Shown in pieces: positions 58,351-64,000 of a stretch of DNA of 64,000 nucleotides. A program made the translations under genes and the position numbers. Origin of the DNA: Roseateles_B sp041912595 (GTDB lineage Bacteria; Pseudomonadota; Gammaproteobacteria; Burkholderiales; Burkholderiaceae_C); the NCBI GenBank assembly GCA_041912595.1, contig JAYRMR010000016.1:1-64000 (forward strand), read 5' to 3'. Under the pieces are notes generated by a model. That model did no database searches. It had not been told where the DNA came from and was given only the letters and a program-made list of their open reading frames with translations. Position 1 is the stretch's first letter. Each line of letters starts with the position of its first letter.

Positions 58351-59049
58351 TCAGCCCTTGAGCAGGTCGGGCAAGACCTGACCCTTCTCGGCCGCCCATT
58401 GCTCGAGGAGCGGCAGCAGCGGGCCCAGTCGTTCGTCCACGGCGTCGCGCACCGTGTCCACCAGCACCTGCGTCTGGCGCTCGATCTCGATGTGCAGCGG
58501 CGCGCCGACGCCCTTCTCGCCGAAGGTGGTCATGCGCAGGGTCTCGGGGATGAGCCAGACCTCGAACCAGCCCGAGCCGTCGCGCGCGCGGCCGGCCTCG
58601 GCCACCGTGAGGCTCGCCCCGTTCACCGCGATATAGCCCTTGGCGAAGACGTAGCGCATCCACGGCGCCGGCACGGCGATGCGGATCACATGGTTGTTCT
58701 CGGGCTGGCGGATGGTCTCGACCGTCGCCATGAAATCGACGTGGCCGGAAAGCGGGTGGCCGCCGATCTCGGCGTTCTCCTTCGCGGCCCGTTCCACGTT
58801 GATCCGGCTGCCGACCTGCAGCGCGCCGAGCGTGGTGAGGTTCAGGCTTTGCTGCATGACGTCGAAGTCCGCGCGGTCGCCCTCGTGCAGGGCGACGACG
58901 GTCAGGCAGACGCCGTCGGAGGCGACGCTGGCGCCGATCTCCAGGCCCTCGCAGAAGCCCGGCGGGAATTGCAGGGTGAAGCTGCGCAGGCCGGGACGGT
59001 CCTGCAAAGCGGCCACCTGGGCCACGCCTTGAACAATGCCTGTGAACAT
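58351..59049 (-). CDS. ribE: Riboflavin synthase, alpha subunit
   Basis: A 232-residue enzyme that dismutates two 6,7-dimethyl-8-ribityllumazine molecules to riboflavin. Two lumazine-binding repeats are visible: MFTGIVQGVAQV...ASVASDGVCLTVVAL and NAEIGGHPLSGHVDFMATVETI...KGYIAVNGASLTVAEA...LIPETLRMTTFGEK. The frame is open to 59073, but the ATG at 59049 begins MFTGIV, the universal start of the family. A copy of the dispersed 15-base motif is at 58370-58384, read as KGQVLPD in the C-terminal tail past the conserved core. It stands alone, 64 bases before amt on the same strand, without other rib genes or an FMN riboswitch visible. Confidence 0.93.
   Translation of the reverse strand: MFTGIVQGVAQVAALQDRPGLRSFTLQFPPGFCEGLEIGASVASDGVCLTVVALHEGDRADFDVMQQSLNLTTLGALQVGSRINVERAAKENAEIGGHPLSGHVDFMATVETIRQPENNHVIRIAVPAPWMRYVFAKGYIAVNGASLTVAEAGRARDGSGWFEVWLIPETLRMTTFGEKGVGAPLHIEIERQTQVLVDTVRDAVDERLGPLLPLLEQWAAEKGQVLPDLLKG
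58370..58384 (+). repeat. Copy of the dispersed motif in the riboflavin synthase tail
   Basis: GGCAAGACCTGACCC, exact, antisense to the gene and in frame as GQVLP close to the C-terminus. It lies beyond the conserved catalytic core. Confidence 0.85.
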
Positions 59050-59112
59050 CGGGAACGCTCGAAATGCAGGCACCGCCCGGAGGCGGTGCGTGGGGTCAAA
59101 GAGGCCCTGAGC

Positions 59113-60315
59113 TTACCAGCTGACCTCGCGGTCGGGCGTCGCGCCGATCTTGTGGATGGAGAGGTCGGCGCCCTCGAATTCCTCCTCCTGGCTCAGGCGC
59201 AGTCCCACGAAGCGCTTGAGCAGGCCGTAGACCACGAAGCCCCCGACCAGCGCCCAGCTCACGCCCATCAACGTGCCGATCAGCTGCGACCAGAAGCTCA
59301 CGCCGCCGATGCCGCCGCCGGCCTGCGTGCCGAAGAGGCCGCAGGCGATGCCGCCCCAGGCGCCGCACAGGCCGTGCAGGGGCCAGACCCCGAGGACGTC
59401 GTCGATCTTCCAGCGGTTCTGGGTCAGCGTGAACATCTTGACGAAGATGAAGCCCGCCACGCCGCCCGTGATCAGCGCGCCGTGCGGGTGCATGACGTCC
59501 GAGCCGGCGCACACGGCCACCAGGCCGGCGAGCGGGCCGTTGTAGGCGAAGCCGGGGTCGTTGCGGCCCATCAGCACGGCCACCAGCGTGCCGCCCACCA
59601 TGGCCATCAGCGAGTTGACGGCGACGAGGCCGGAGATCTTGTCCAGCGTCTGCGCGCTCATCACGTTGAAGCCGAACCAGCCCACGGCCAGCACCCAGGC
59701 GCCCAGCGCGAGGAAGGGGATGCTGGAGGGCGGGTGCGCGCTGATGGCGCCGTCCTTGCGATAGCGGTTCATGCGCGGGCCGAGGAGGATGACGGCGCCC
59801 AGGGCGATCCAGCCGCCCACGGCATGCACGACGACGGAGCCGGCGAAGTCATGGAACTCGGCGCCGAACTGCGCCTTGAGCCAGCCCTGGATGCCCAGCG
59901 CCTGGTTCCAGGCCACGGCCTCGAAGGCGGGGTAGACCAGACCCACGATGACCGCCGTGGCCATCAGCTGCGGGCCGAAGCGCGCGCGCTCGGCAATCCC
60001 GCCCGAGATGATGGCGGGGATGGCCGCCGCGAAGGTCAGCAGGAAGAAGAACTTGACCAGCTCGTAACCGTTCTTTGCGGCCAGGGCCTCCGCGCCGGTG
60101 AAGAAATGGACGCCGTAGGCCACCGTGTAGCCCACGAAGAAGTAGGCGATGGTGGAGACGGCGAAGTCCACCAGGATCTTGACCAGGGCATTGACCTGGT
60201 TCTTCTTGCGCACCGTGCCCAGCTCGAGGAAGGCGAAGCCGGCATGCATGGCCAGCACCATGATGGCGCCGAGCAGGATGAACAGCGCGTCGGCACTTTG
60301 CTTGAGGGTCTCCAT
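59113..60315 (-). CDS. amt: Ammonium transporter (Amt/MEP/Rh family)
   Basis: A 400-residue protein with about 11 membrane segments that conducts ammonium across the inner membrane. Conserved parts include AMHAGFAFLELGTVRKKNQVN, DFAGSVVVHAVGGW and WPLHGLCGAWGGIACG; the last two hold the pore twin-His residues. The open frame reaches 60429, but the ATG at 60315 has AAGGA six bases upstream and gives the family N-terminus (METLKQSADALFILLGAIM). No glnK is adjacent. The upstream DNA holds a likely sigma-54 promoter and an NtrC-type palindrome, so expression should rise under nitrogen limitation. Confidence 0.94.
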   Translation of the reverse strand: METLKQSADALFILLGAIMVLAMHAGFAFLELGTVRKKNQVNALVKILVDFAVSTIAYFFVGYTVAYGVHFFTGAEALAAKNGYELVKFFFLLTFAAAIPAIISGGIAERARFGPQLMATAVIVGLVYPAFEAVAWNQALGIQGWLKAQFGAEFHDFAGSVVVHAVGGWIALGAVILLGPRMNRYRKDGAISAHPPSSIPFLALGAWVLAVGWFGFNVMSAQTLDKISGLVAVNSLMAMVGGTLVAVLMGRNDPGFAYNGPLAGLVAVCAGSDVMHPHGALITGGVAGFIFVKMFTLTQNRWKIDDVLGVWPLHGLCGAWGGIACGLFGTQAGGGIGGVSFWSQLIGTLMGVSWALVGGFVVYGLLKRFVGLRLSQEEEFEGADLSIHKIGATPDREVSW

Positions 60316-60380
60316 GAGCGTCCTTGGGGCGTTGCGGGAAGCCGGGCCCGCACCAGCGCAGACCACCGCGCACCAGGAAC

Positions 60381-60395
60381 GCAAGAAGGATGCCC
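60381..60395 (-). promoter_or_regulatory. Sigma-54 (-24/-12) promoter of amt
   Basis: Read leftwards the bases are GGGCATCCTTCTTGC. The GG and GC dinucleotides stand at the spacing of the consensus TGGCAC-N5-TTGCA, and TTGC is exact. The transcript would begin near 60369, leaving a 54-base leader before the amt ATG. Confidence 0.6.
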
Positions 60396-60424
60396 ACTTT
60401 GGGGCGCGGGGCATCCCACCGCGG

Positions 60425-60441
60425 CGCACCGTTCAGGTGCA
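60425..60441. promoter_or_regulatory. NtrC-type binding site
   Basis: CGCACCGTTCAGGTGCA fits TGCAC-N7-GTGCA with one mismatch and is nearly palindromic. It lies about 40 bases upstream of the sigma-54 promoter. A looser inverted repeat (CTTGGCGCAC ... GCGCACCAAG, around 60470-60500) is further upstream, but is partly in the end of the next gene's spacer. Confidence 0.55.
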
Positions 60442-60508
60442 CATCGGGGCGCGGCCCGCCCCAGCTTGGCGCACGCCGTCGCGGCGCGCACCAAGTGGGC
60501 ACAGGCGC

Positions 60509-60862
60509 TCAGCCGCCCTGGAGGGCCTCGAACTGCGCCGGCTTGAAGCCGAGGCTCAGGCGCCCGTCCCCCCAGTCCACCAGCGGACGCTTGATCACGC
60601 TCGGCTGGGCCAGCATCAGGGCCTGCGCGGACGCCGCGTCCACCACGGCGGCGCGCACGGCCTCGTCCAGCTTGCGCCAGGTCGTACCGGTGCGGTTGAT
60701 CAGCGGCTCCCAGCCCAGCGCGGCCTGCCACTGCGGCAGCAGCGCCTGCGGCACGCCCGCCTTCTTGTAGTCGTGGAACTCGTAGGGCAGCCCCTGCTCG
60801 TCCAGCCAGCTGCGGGCCTTCTTGACGGTGTCGCAGTTGGGAATGCCGTAGACCTTGATCAT
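60509..60862 (-). CDS. ArsC/Spx-family (YffB-like) protein
   Basis: A 117-residue protein of the ArsC family. MIKVYGIPNCDTVKKARSWLDEQGLPYEFHDYKKAGVP has the single active Cys in NCDTVKKA. IKRPLVDW and GRLSLGFKPAQFE are the conserved C-terminal motifs of the YffB group. These thioredoxin-fold proteins are not classical arsenate reductases; the physiological substrate is unknown. No ars genes lie nearby. The start ATG at 60862 has GAGGATC upstream and is divergent from aat, 64 bases away. Confidence 0.9.
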   Translation of the reverse strand: MIKVYGIPNCDTVKKARSWLDEQGLPYEFHDYKKAGVPQALLPQWQAALGWEPLINRTGTTWRKLDEAVRAAVVDAASAQALMLAQPSVIKRPLVDWGDGRLSLGFKPAQFEALQGG

Positions 60863-60926
60863 CTGATCCTCTCTTGAACGTATGGCGAGCCGGGGCCGTT
60901 TGCAGGGCAGCGGCTACCATGCACCC

Positions 60927-61709
60927 ATGATTCCCTGGCTGGCCCCCGATTCCCTGGATTTTCCCCCGGTCCGGCAGGCACTCGGCGCGAATTCCGAAGC
61001 CCCGGGCCTGCTCGCCGCCGGCGGGGACCTCTCGCCCGAGCGGCTGCGGGCCGCCTACGCCCGCGGCATCTTCCCCTGGTACGGCCAGGGCCAGCCCATC
61101 CTCTGGTGGAGCCCGGACCCCCGCATGGTGCTGCAGACGCGGCACTTCAAGCTCTCACGCTCCCTGCGCAAGACCCTGCAGCGCTTCCGCCAGACGCCCG
61201 GCTGCGAGATCCGCGTGGACAGCGCCACGCCCGAGGTCATCGCCGCCTGCGCGGGCAGCCCCCGCGAGGGGCAGAGCGGCACCTGGATCCTGCCCGAGAT
61301 GCAGGCGGCCTACCGGGCCCTGGCGCGCGCCGGCGTGGTGCACAGCGTCGAGACCTGGATCGACGGCGAACTGGCCGGCGGGCTCTATGGCGTCAACCTC
61401 GGCCGCATGTTCTTCGGCGAGTCCATGTTCATGCGCCGCACCGACGCCTCCAAGATCGCCCTCGCCGCCCTCGTGTGCCTCTGCCGCCGCCATGACATCC
61501 CCTGGATCGACTGCCAGCAGAACACCCGCCACCTGAGTTCGCTCGGGGCCTTCGAGGTCCCGCGCGAGGCCTTCGAGGCCCATCTGCAGGCGAGGGTTGC
61601 TGAGGAGGCCCCGCGCGATTGGGCCTATCATCCGAGCCTCTGGGACCTGCTGGATCCGCCGGCGGCGCCCCCTGACCACCGCCCGCCTGACCGGCCTGAC
61701 GACCCCTAG
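60927..61709 (+). CDS. aat: Leucyl/phenylalanyl-tRNA-protein transferase
   Basis: A 260-residue enzyme that adds Leu or Phe to proteins with N-terminal Lys or Arg, marking them for ClpS/ClpAP degradation. GLLAAGGDLSPERLRAAYARGIFPWYGQGQPILWWSPDPR is the family signature near the N-terminus, and ETWIDGELAGGLYGVNLGRMFFGESMFMRRTDASKIAL and WIDCQQNTRHLSSLGA follow. The frame extends to 60882, but the ATG at 60927 gives the family start MIPWL. The C-terminal ~20 residues are Pro/Asp-rich. bpt begins 14 bases after the stop, so the two N-degron enzymes are co-transcribed. Confidence 0.96.
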   Translation: MIPWLAPDSLDFPPVRQALGANSEAPGLLAAGGDLSPERLRAAYARGIFPWYGQGQPILWWSPDPRMVLQTRHFKLSRSLRKTLQRFRQTPGCEIRVDSATPEVIAACAGSPREGQSGTWILPEMQAAYRALARAGVVHSVETWIDGELAGGLYGVNLGRMFFGESMFMRRTDASKIALAALVCLCRRHDIPWIDCQQNTRHLSSLGAFEVPREAFEAHLQARVAEEAPRDWAYHPSLWDLLDPPAAPPDHRPPDRPDDP

Positions 61710-61723
61710 CCCCTGCCGCCACC

Positions 61724-62464
61724 GTGACGCATCCCAAGGAACTTCCGCTGGCCGAGCTGCAGTTCTACGCGACGGCACCCTATCCCTGCAGCTACCTGCC
61801 GCAGCGCATGGCGCGCTCCCAGGTGGCCACGCCCAGCCACCTGATCCATGCCGATGCCTACTCCGGCCTCGTCGAGGCCGGCTTCCGGCGCAGCGGCATG
61901 TTCACCTACCGTCCCTTTTGCGAGGGCTGCCAGGCCTGCGTGCCCATGCGCATCCCCGTGGCGGACTTCAAGCCCTCGCGCAGCCAGCGCCGCGCCTGGC
62001 AGCAGCACCAGGGCCTGCAGGCCCGTGTGATGCGCCTCGGGTTCTCCGAGGAGCACTACCAGCTTTACCTGCGCTACCAGGCCGGCCGTCACAGCGGCGG
62101 CGGCATGGACCACGACAGCGTCGACCAGTACTCGCAGTTCCTGCTGCAGTCCCGCATCAACTCCCGCCTCGTCGAGTTCCGCGAGCCTCAGCCCGACGGC
62201 AGCGCCGTGCTGAAGATGGTCTCCATCCTCGACATCCTCACGGACGGCCTCTCGGCGGTCTACACCTTCTACGAACCCGAGCCCGACACCAGCTACGGCA
62301 CGTACAACGTGCTGTGGCAGGTGGAGCAGGCGCGGCAGCTGCAGCTGTCCTTCCTCTACCTCGGCTACTGGATCGCCGAGAGCTCCAAGATGGCCTACAA
62401 GGCGCGCTTTCTGCCGCATGAGCTGCTGGAGCGGGGGCGGTGGCGGCGGGTGGAGCGGGTGTGA
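61724..62464 (+). CDS. bpt: Aspartate/glutamate leucyltransferase (Bpt)
   Basis: A 246-residue protein that adds Leu to N-terminal Asp or Glu. ELQFYATAPYPCSYLPQRMARSQVATP and GLVEAGFRRSGMFTYRPFCEGCQACVPMRIPVADF carry the conserved Cys residues (YPCSYL and CEGCQAC) of the ATE/Bpt family. The C-terminal half has TDGLSAVYTFYEPE and YLGYWIAESSKMAYKARFLPHELL. The start is GTG at 61724. It is directly downstream of aat, the arrangement seen in many proteobacteria, so together they feed the N-degron pathway. A short Arg-rich tail ends it. Confidence 0.95.
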   Translation: MTHPKELPLAELQFYATAPYPCSYLPQRMARSQVATPSHLIHADAYSGLVEAGFRRSGMFTYRPFCEGCQACVPMRIPVADFKPSRSQRRAWQQHQGLQARVMRLGFSEEHYQLYLRYQAGRHSGGGMDHDSVDQYSQFLLQSRINSRLVEFREPQPDGSAVLKMVSILDILTDGLSAVYTFYEPEPDTSYGTYNVLWQVEQARQLQLSFLYLGYWIAESSKMAYKARFLPHELLERGRWRRVERV

Positions 62465-62666
62465 GGGCGCCGGCACGCGGCTCCGTGGGCGCGGCACCCT
62501 GACCGGGTGAGATGGCGGCGCCCAGGCCGTGGCGGTGCTCAGCAATGAGGGCTAGGGCTTCTTGTGGCCCGGAGCGGCCTGGCGAATCGGCGAATTCGCT
62601 GCCCAACAACCATCGTTCAACGTCTGCCGCCACCGACCGGCGGAGCCGGTCCGCTGGAAGGATGGA

Positions 62667-63044
62667 CTAGCGATCGATTCTCGTCACCACCGTCTTGACC
62701 CCATCCTTTGGCGGTCCGTAGCGCCGCGTGACGGTCGCGCCTTTCATGAATGGAATGGTCTTCAGAATTGGCTCGATGGCCCTGTAGAGCCTATCGGCAT
62801 TGGCTCCGTACGCATAGAAGGTCCCGCTGCTTCCATCAACAGCGACTTCGTGTCCGTCCATTTCACCGGCATTTGCTGCAGCGATCGCGGCTTCAAGTCG
62901 ATCCTCGGCGCTGTACAGAGCATCCAAGTTCGTACTTCCATACTGGAAATTAACGATGACAGCGTGTTCTTCTGGCGGCTTTGCCGGCTGAGCCGACGAG
63001 GACATGCCCAGCGTTGCGGCCAATGACAAGAGTAGCTTCTTCAT
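62667..63044 (-). CDS. Small exported protein, unknown function
   Basis: A 125-residue protein with a signal peptide (MKKLLLSLAATLGMSSSAQ). The mature part HAVIVNFQYGSTNLDALYSAEDRLEAAIAAANAGEMDGHEVAVDGSSGTFYAYGANADRLYRAIEPIL ... TRRYGPPKDGVKTVVTRIDR looks like an alpha/beta domain with repeated helix-strand pattern; the motif HEVAVDGSSGTFYAYG resembles small proteins that describe angle or gap measures, but no function is assigned. The region has clearly lower G+C (about 53 % in part) than the rest. The upstream gene on the same strand ends 6 bases before its start, so the two form an operon. Confidence 0.72.
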   Translation of the reverse strand: MKKLLLSLAATLGMSSSAQPAKPPEEHAVIVNFQYGSTNLDALYSAEDRLEAAIAAANAGEMDGHEVAVDGSSGTFYAYGANADRLYRAIEPILKTIPFMKGATVTRRYGPPKDGVKTVVTRIDR

Positions 63045-63050
63045 TGATTG

Positions 63051-63629
63051 CTATCGTTGGAACTGAGCCGCAAGCAGCGGCTTGCCGAAGCGAGCTGGCC
63101 CGAGCGACTGCTCAGACATCAGGTCTGGCTTGCATGACGCCAGTACCTTAGCGGCCCTGCCAGCCTCTTCTGGCCGCTTCCCCAGCACCCACGGATAGGA
63201 GGGACCCAAGGTGACCGTTGAATTCTGTCCGACCACCTTCTGTCCGACCACCACGGCGTGGAGTAAGTAGCGCTGCCCTTCGAGGTCCGCCCTTAAGCTC
63301 TTCGTTGCAAAGTAGCCGCCGCCAAATTGGTATTGCACCTTTCCCGGCGCGGCCCAAGCAACGGGGTAAAGAACCTGCTCAATCTCCAGGTCCACTTCCG
63401 CCCGTCCACACAAGGTCAGGAAACCACCGGAAACCGCCGGCTCCCCTTTGCAAATCGGGGGCACCTTGGCCGTAACGAAACGGACCTTCTTCGTCTTCGC
63501 GATGAACACATGCGTCGCTGCACATATCTCCTCTTCGAAGGTGGCCGCAGGAGGCGGCGTCGTCGCAACTGATGACCCTGCGAGGATCGAAAGCAGTGCA
63601 AGTGCCGCAGCAGCAAAAGTACGTCGCAT
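63051..63629 (-). CDS. Exported protein, unknown function
   Basis: A 192-residue protein with a signal peptide (MRRTFAAAALALLSILAGSSVATT). The mature part has four Cys (EEEICAATHV, PPICKGEP, TLCGRAEV, ASCKPDL) and alternating strands (HVFIAKTKKVRFVTAKV ... AEVDLEIEQVLYPVAWAAPGKVQYQFGGGYFATKSLRADLEGQRYLLHAVVVGQ). This suggests a small disulfide-bonded beta domain in the periplasm. It lies 6 bases upstream of the 125-residue gene, same strand. Lower G+C than the window average. No family recognised. Confidence 0.7.
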   Translation of the reverse strand: MRRTFAAAALALLSILAGSSVATTPPPAATFEEEICAATHVFIAKTKKVRFVTAKVPPICKGEPAVSGGFLTLCGRAEVDLEIEQVLYPVAWAAPGKVQYQFGGGYFATKSLRADLEGQRYLLHAVVVGQKVVGQNSTVTLGPSYPWVLGKRPEEAGRAAKVLASCKPDLMSEQSLGPARFGKPLLAAQFQR

Positions 63630-63707
63630 CTGATATCTAAAGTTTGAATTCAGCCGAGCCGCCGGCGGAACTGGCGCAGGTGGACTGCGATGAACGGCTC
63701 GTCGTGG

Positions 63708-63995
63708 TCATGGTTGCCAAAGAAACTGAGCCGCAAAGCCAAAGCCAGCGAACGCCACGGCCAATGCCGTGACCTTGGACGCAAGCACCCCCGCGCCCTG
63801 TGTGGGGCTCGCAGCCTCCGGGTTGTCGAATCCTCCAGGCCTCGAATCCTCGACCATGGCAATGGCCCCGTTGACCAGCATCGCGGACGACACCCAGAGC
63901 GAGGCTGCAATCCATCTCGCGGGTGTCAACGCCGCGAGCAGCCCGCCGATGGCGAAGGCAATCCCAAGGTGGACGAGCGCGGGGCGCAGTTCCAT
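63708..63995 (-). CDS. Small membrane protein
   Basis: A 95-residue protein with three likely membrane segments (LVHLGIAFAIGGLLAAL, WIAASLWVSSAMLVNGAIAM and VTALAVAFAGFGFAAQFL). A short polar loop (EDSRPGGFDNPEAASPTQG) joins the second and third. It starts with ATG at 63995, five bases from the window edge, so its upstream context is not visible. The two exported-protein genes downstream are on the same strand, 78 bases away. No family recognised. Confidence 0.62.
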   Translation of the reverse strand: MELRPALVHLGIAFAIGGLLAALTPARWIAASLWVSSAMLVNGAIAMVEDSRPGGFDNPEAASPTQGAGVLASKVTALAVAFAGFGFAAQFLWQP

Positions 63996-64000
63996 GAGGG

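Noticed and set aside
1..64000. CRISPR arrays and tRNA genes
   Set aside because: No regularly spaced repeats with unique spacers and no cloverleaf-like sequence were seen by eye. A tRNA search program would be needed to exclude a missed tRNA.

Overview
The window is about 70 % G+C chromosomal DNA. It looks like a betaproteobacterium of the order Burkholderiales, probably the Roseateles/Mitsuaria/Rubrivivax neighbourhood. This is inferred from gene content: narXL next to narK1-narK2-narGH, the aat-bpt pair, a PEP-CTERM protein, and family resemblance. No rRNA gene, tRNA gene, CRISPR array, integrase or complete insertion sequence was recognised.

Layout. (1) 1-10725: nitrate respiration, with narK1-narK2-narG-narH read leftwards, an FNR-like box upstream, a small outer-membrane protein, and the NarX/NarL two-component pair. 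(2) 10847-21204: sucrose use, with sucrose phosphorylase, sugar permease, PfkB kinase and TonB-dependent receptor in one leftward operon. Its control region holds two palindromic LacI-type operators around a CRP-like site, and a LacI-family gene lies further along. A frameshifted PEP-CTERM gene and a beta-propeller protein sit in between. (3) 21371-26149: housekeeping and accessory genes (MHS-family permease, 2-hydroxychromene-2-carboxylate isomerase-like protein, DUF1289, YbaK, two exported proteins). (4) 26426-52871: a compact histidine kinase/response regulator pair, followed by a complete extracellular contractile injection system (eCIS) read rightwards. Its parts are a Pvc16-like cap, sheath, two tubes, Pvc6/7/8-like proteins, PAAR, gp25, Pvc11, fibre-like, Pvc12, tape measure, AAA+ ATPase and a large membrane-anchored protein. 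Three putative cargo genes follow. (5) 52645-56102: a chemoreceptor, a DUF2272 lipoprotein and a small membrane protein. (6) 56275-62464: LysE exporter, MocR-type regulator, riboflavin synthase, ammonium transporter with a likely sigma-54/NtrC promoter, ArsC-like protein, and the N-degron transferases aat and bpt. (7) 62667-63995: three small exported or membrane proteins in DNA of clearly lower G+C.

The most interesting part is the eCIS with its cargo. Eight start codons from the cap end through the first cargo gene overlap the preceding stop, so structural genes and cargo 1 are probably translated as one coupled series. The three cargo proteins share an N-terminal motif of the form RQQQQGQRLAQLK but have unrelated C-termini. 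One combines a DUF4157 domain (HEAWH zinc motif) with a Rossmann-type methyltransferase-like domain, one has an unrecognised C-terminus, and one is a Gly/Lys-rich basic protein. Separately, a 15-base motif, GGCAAGACCTGACCC, recurs at least eight times across the window, both between and inside genes.
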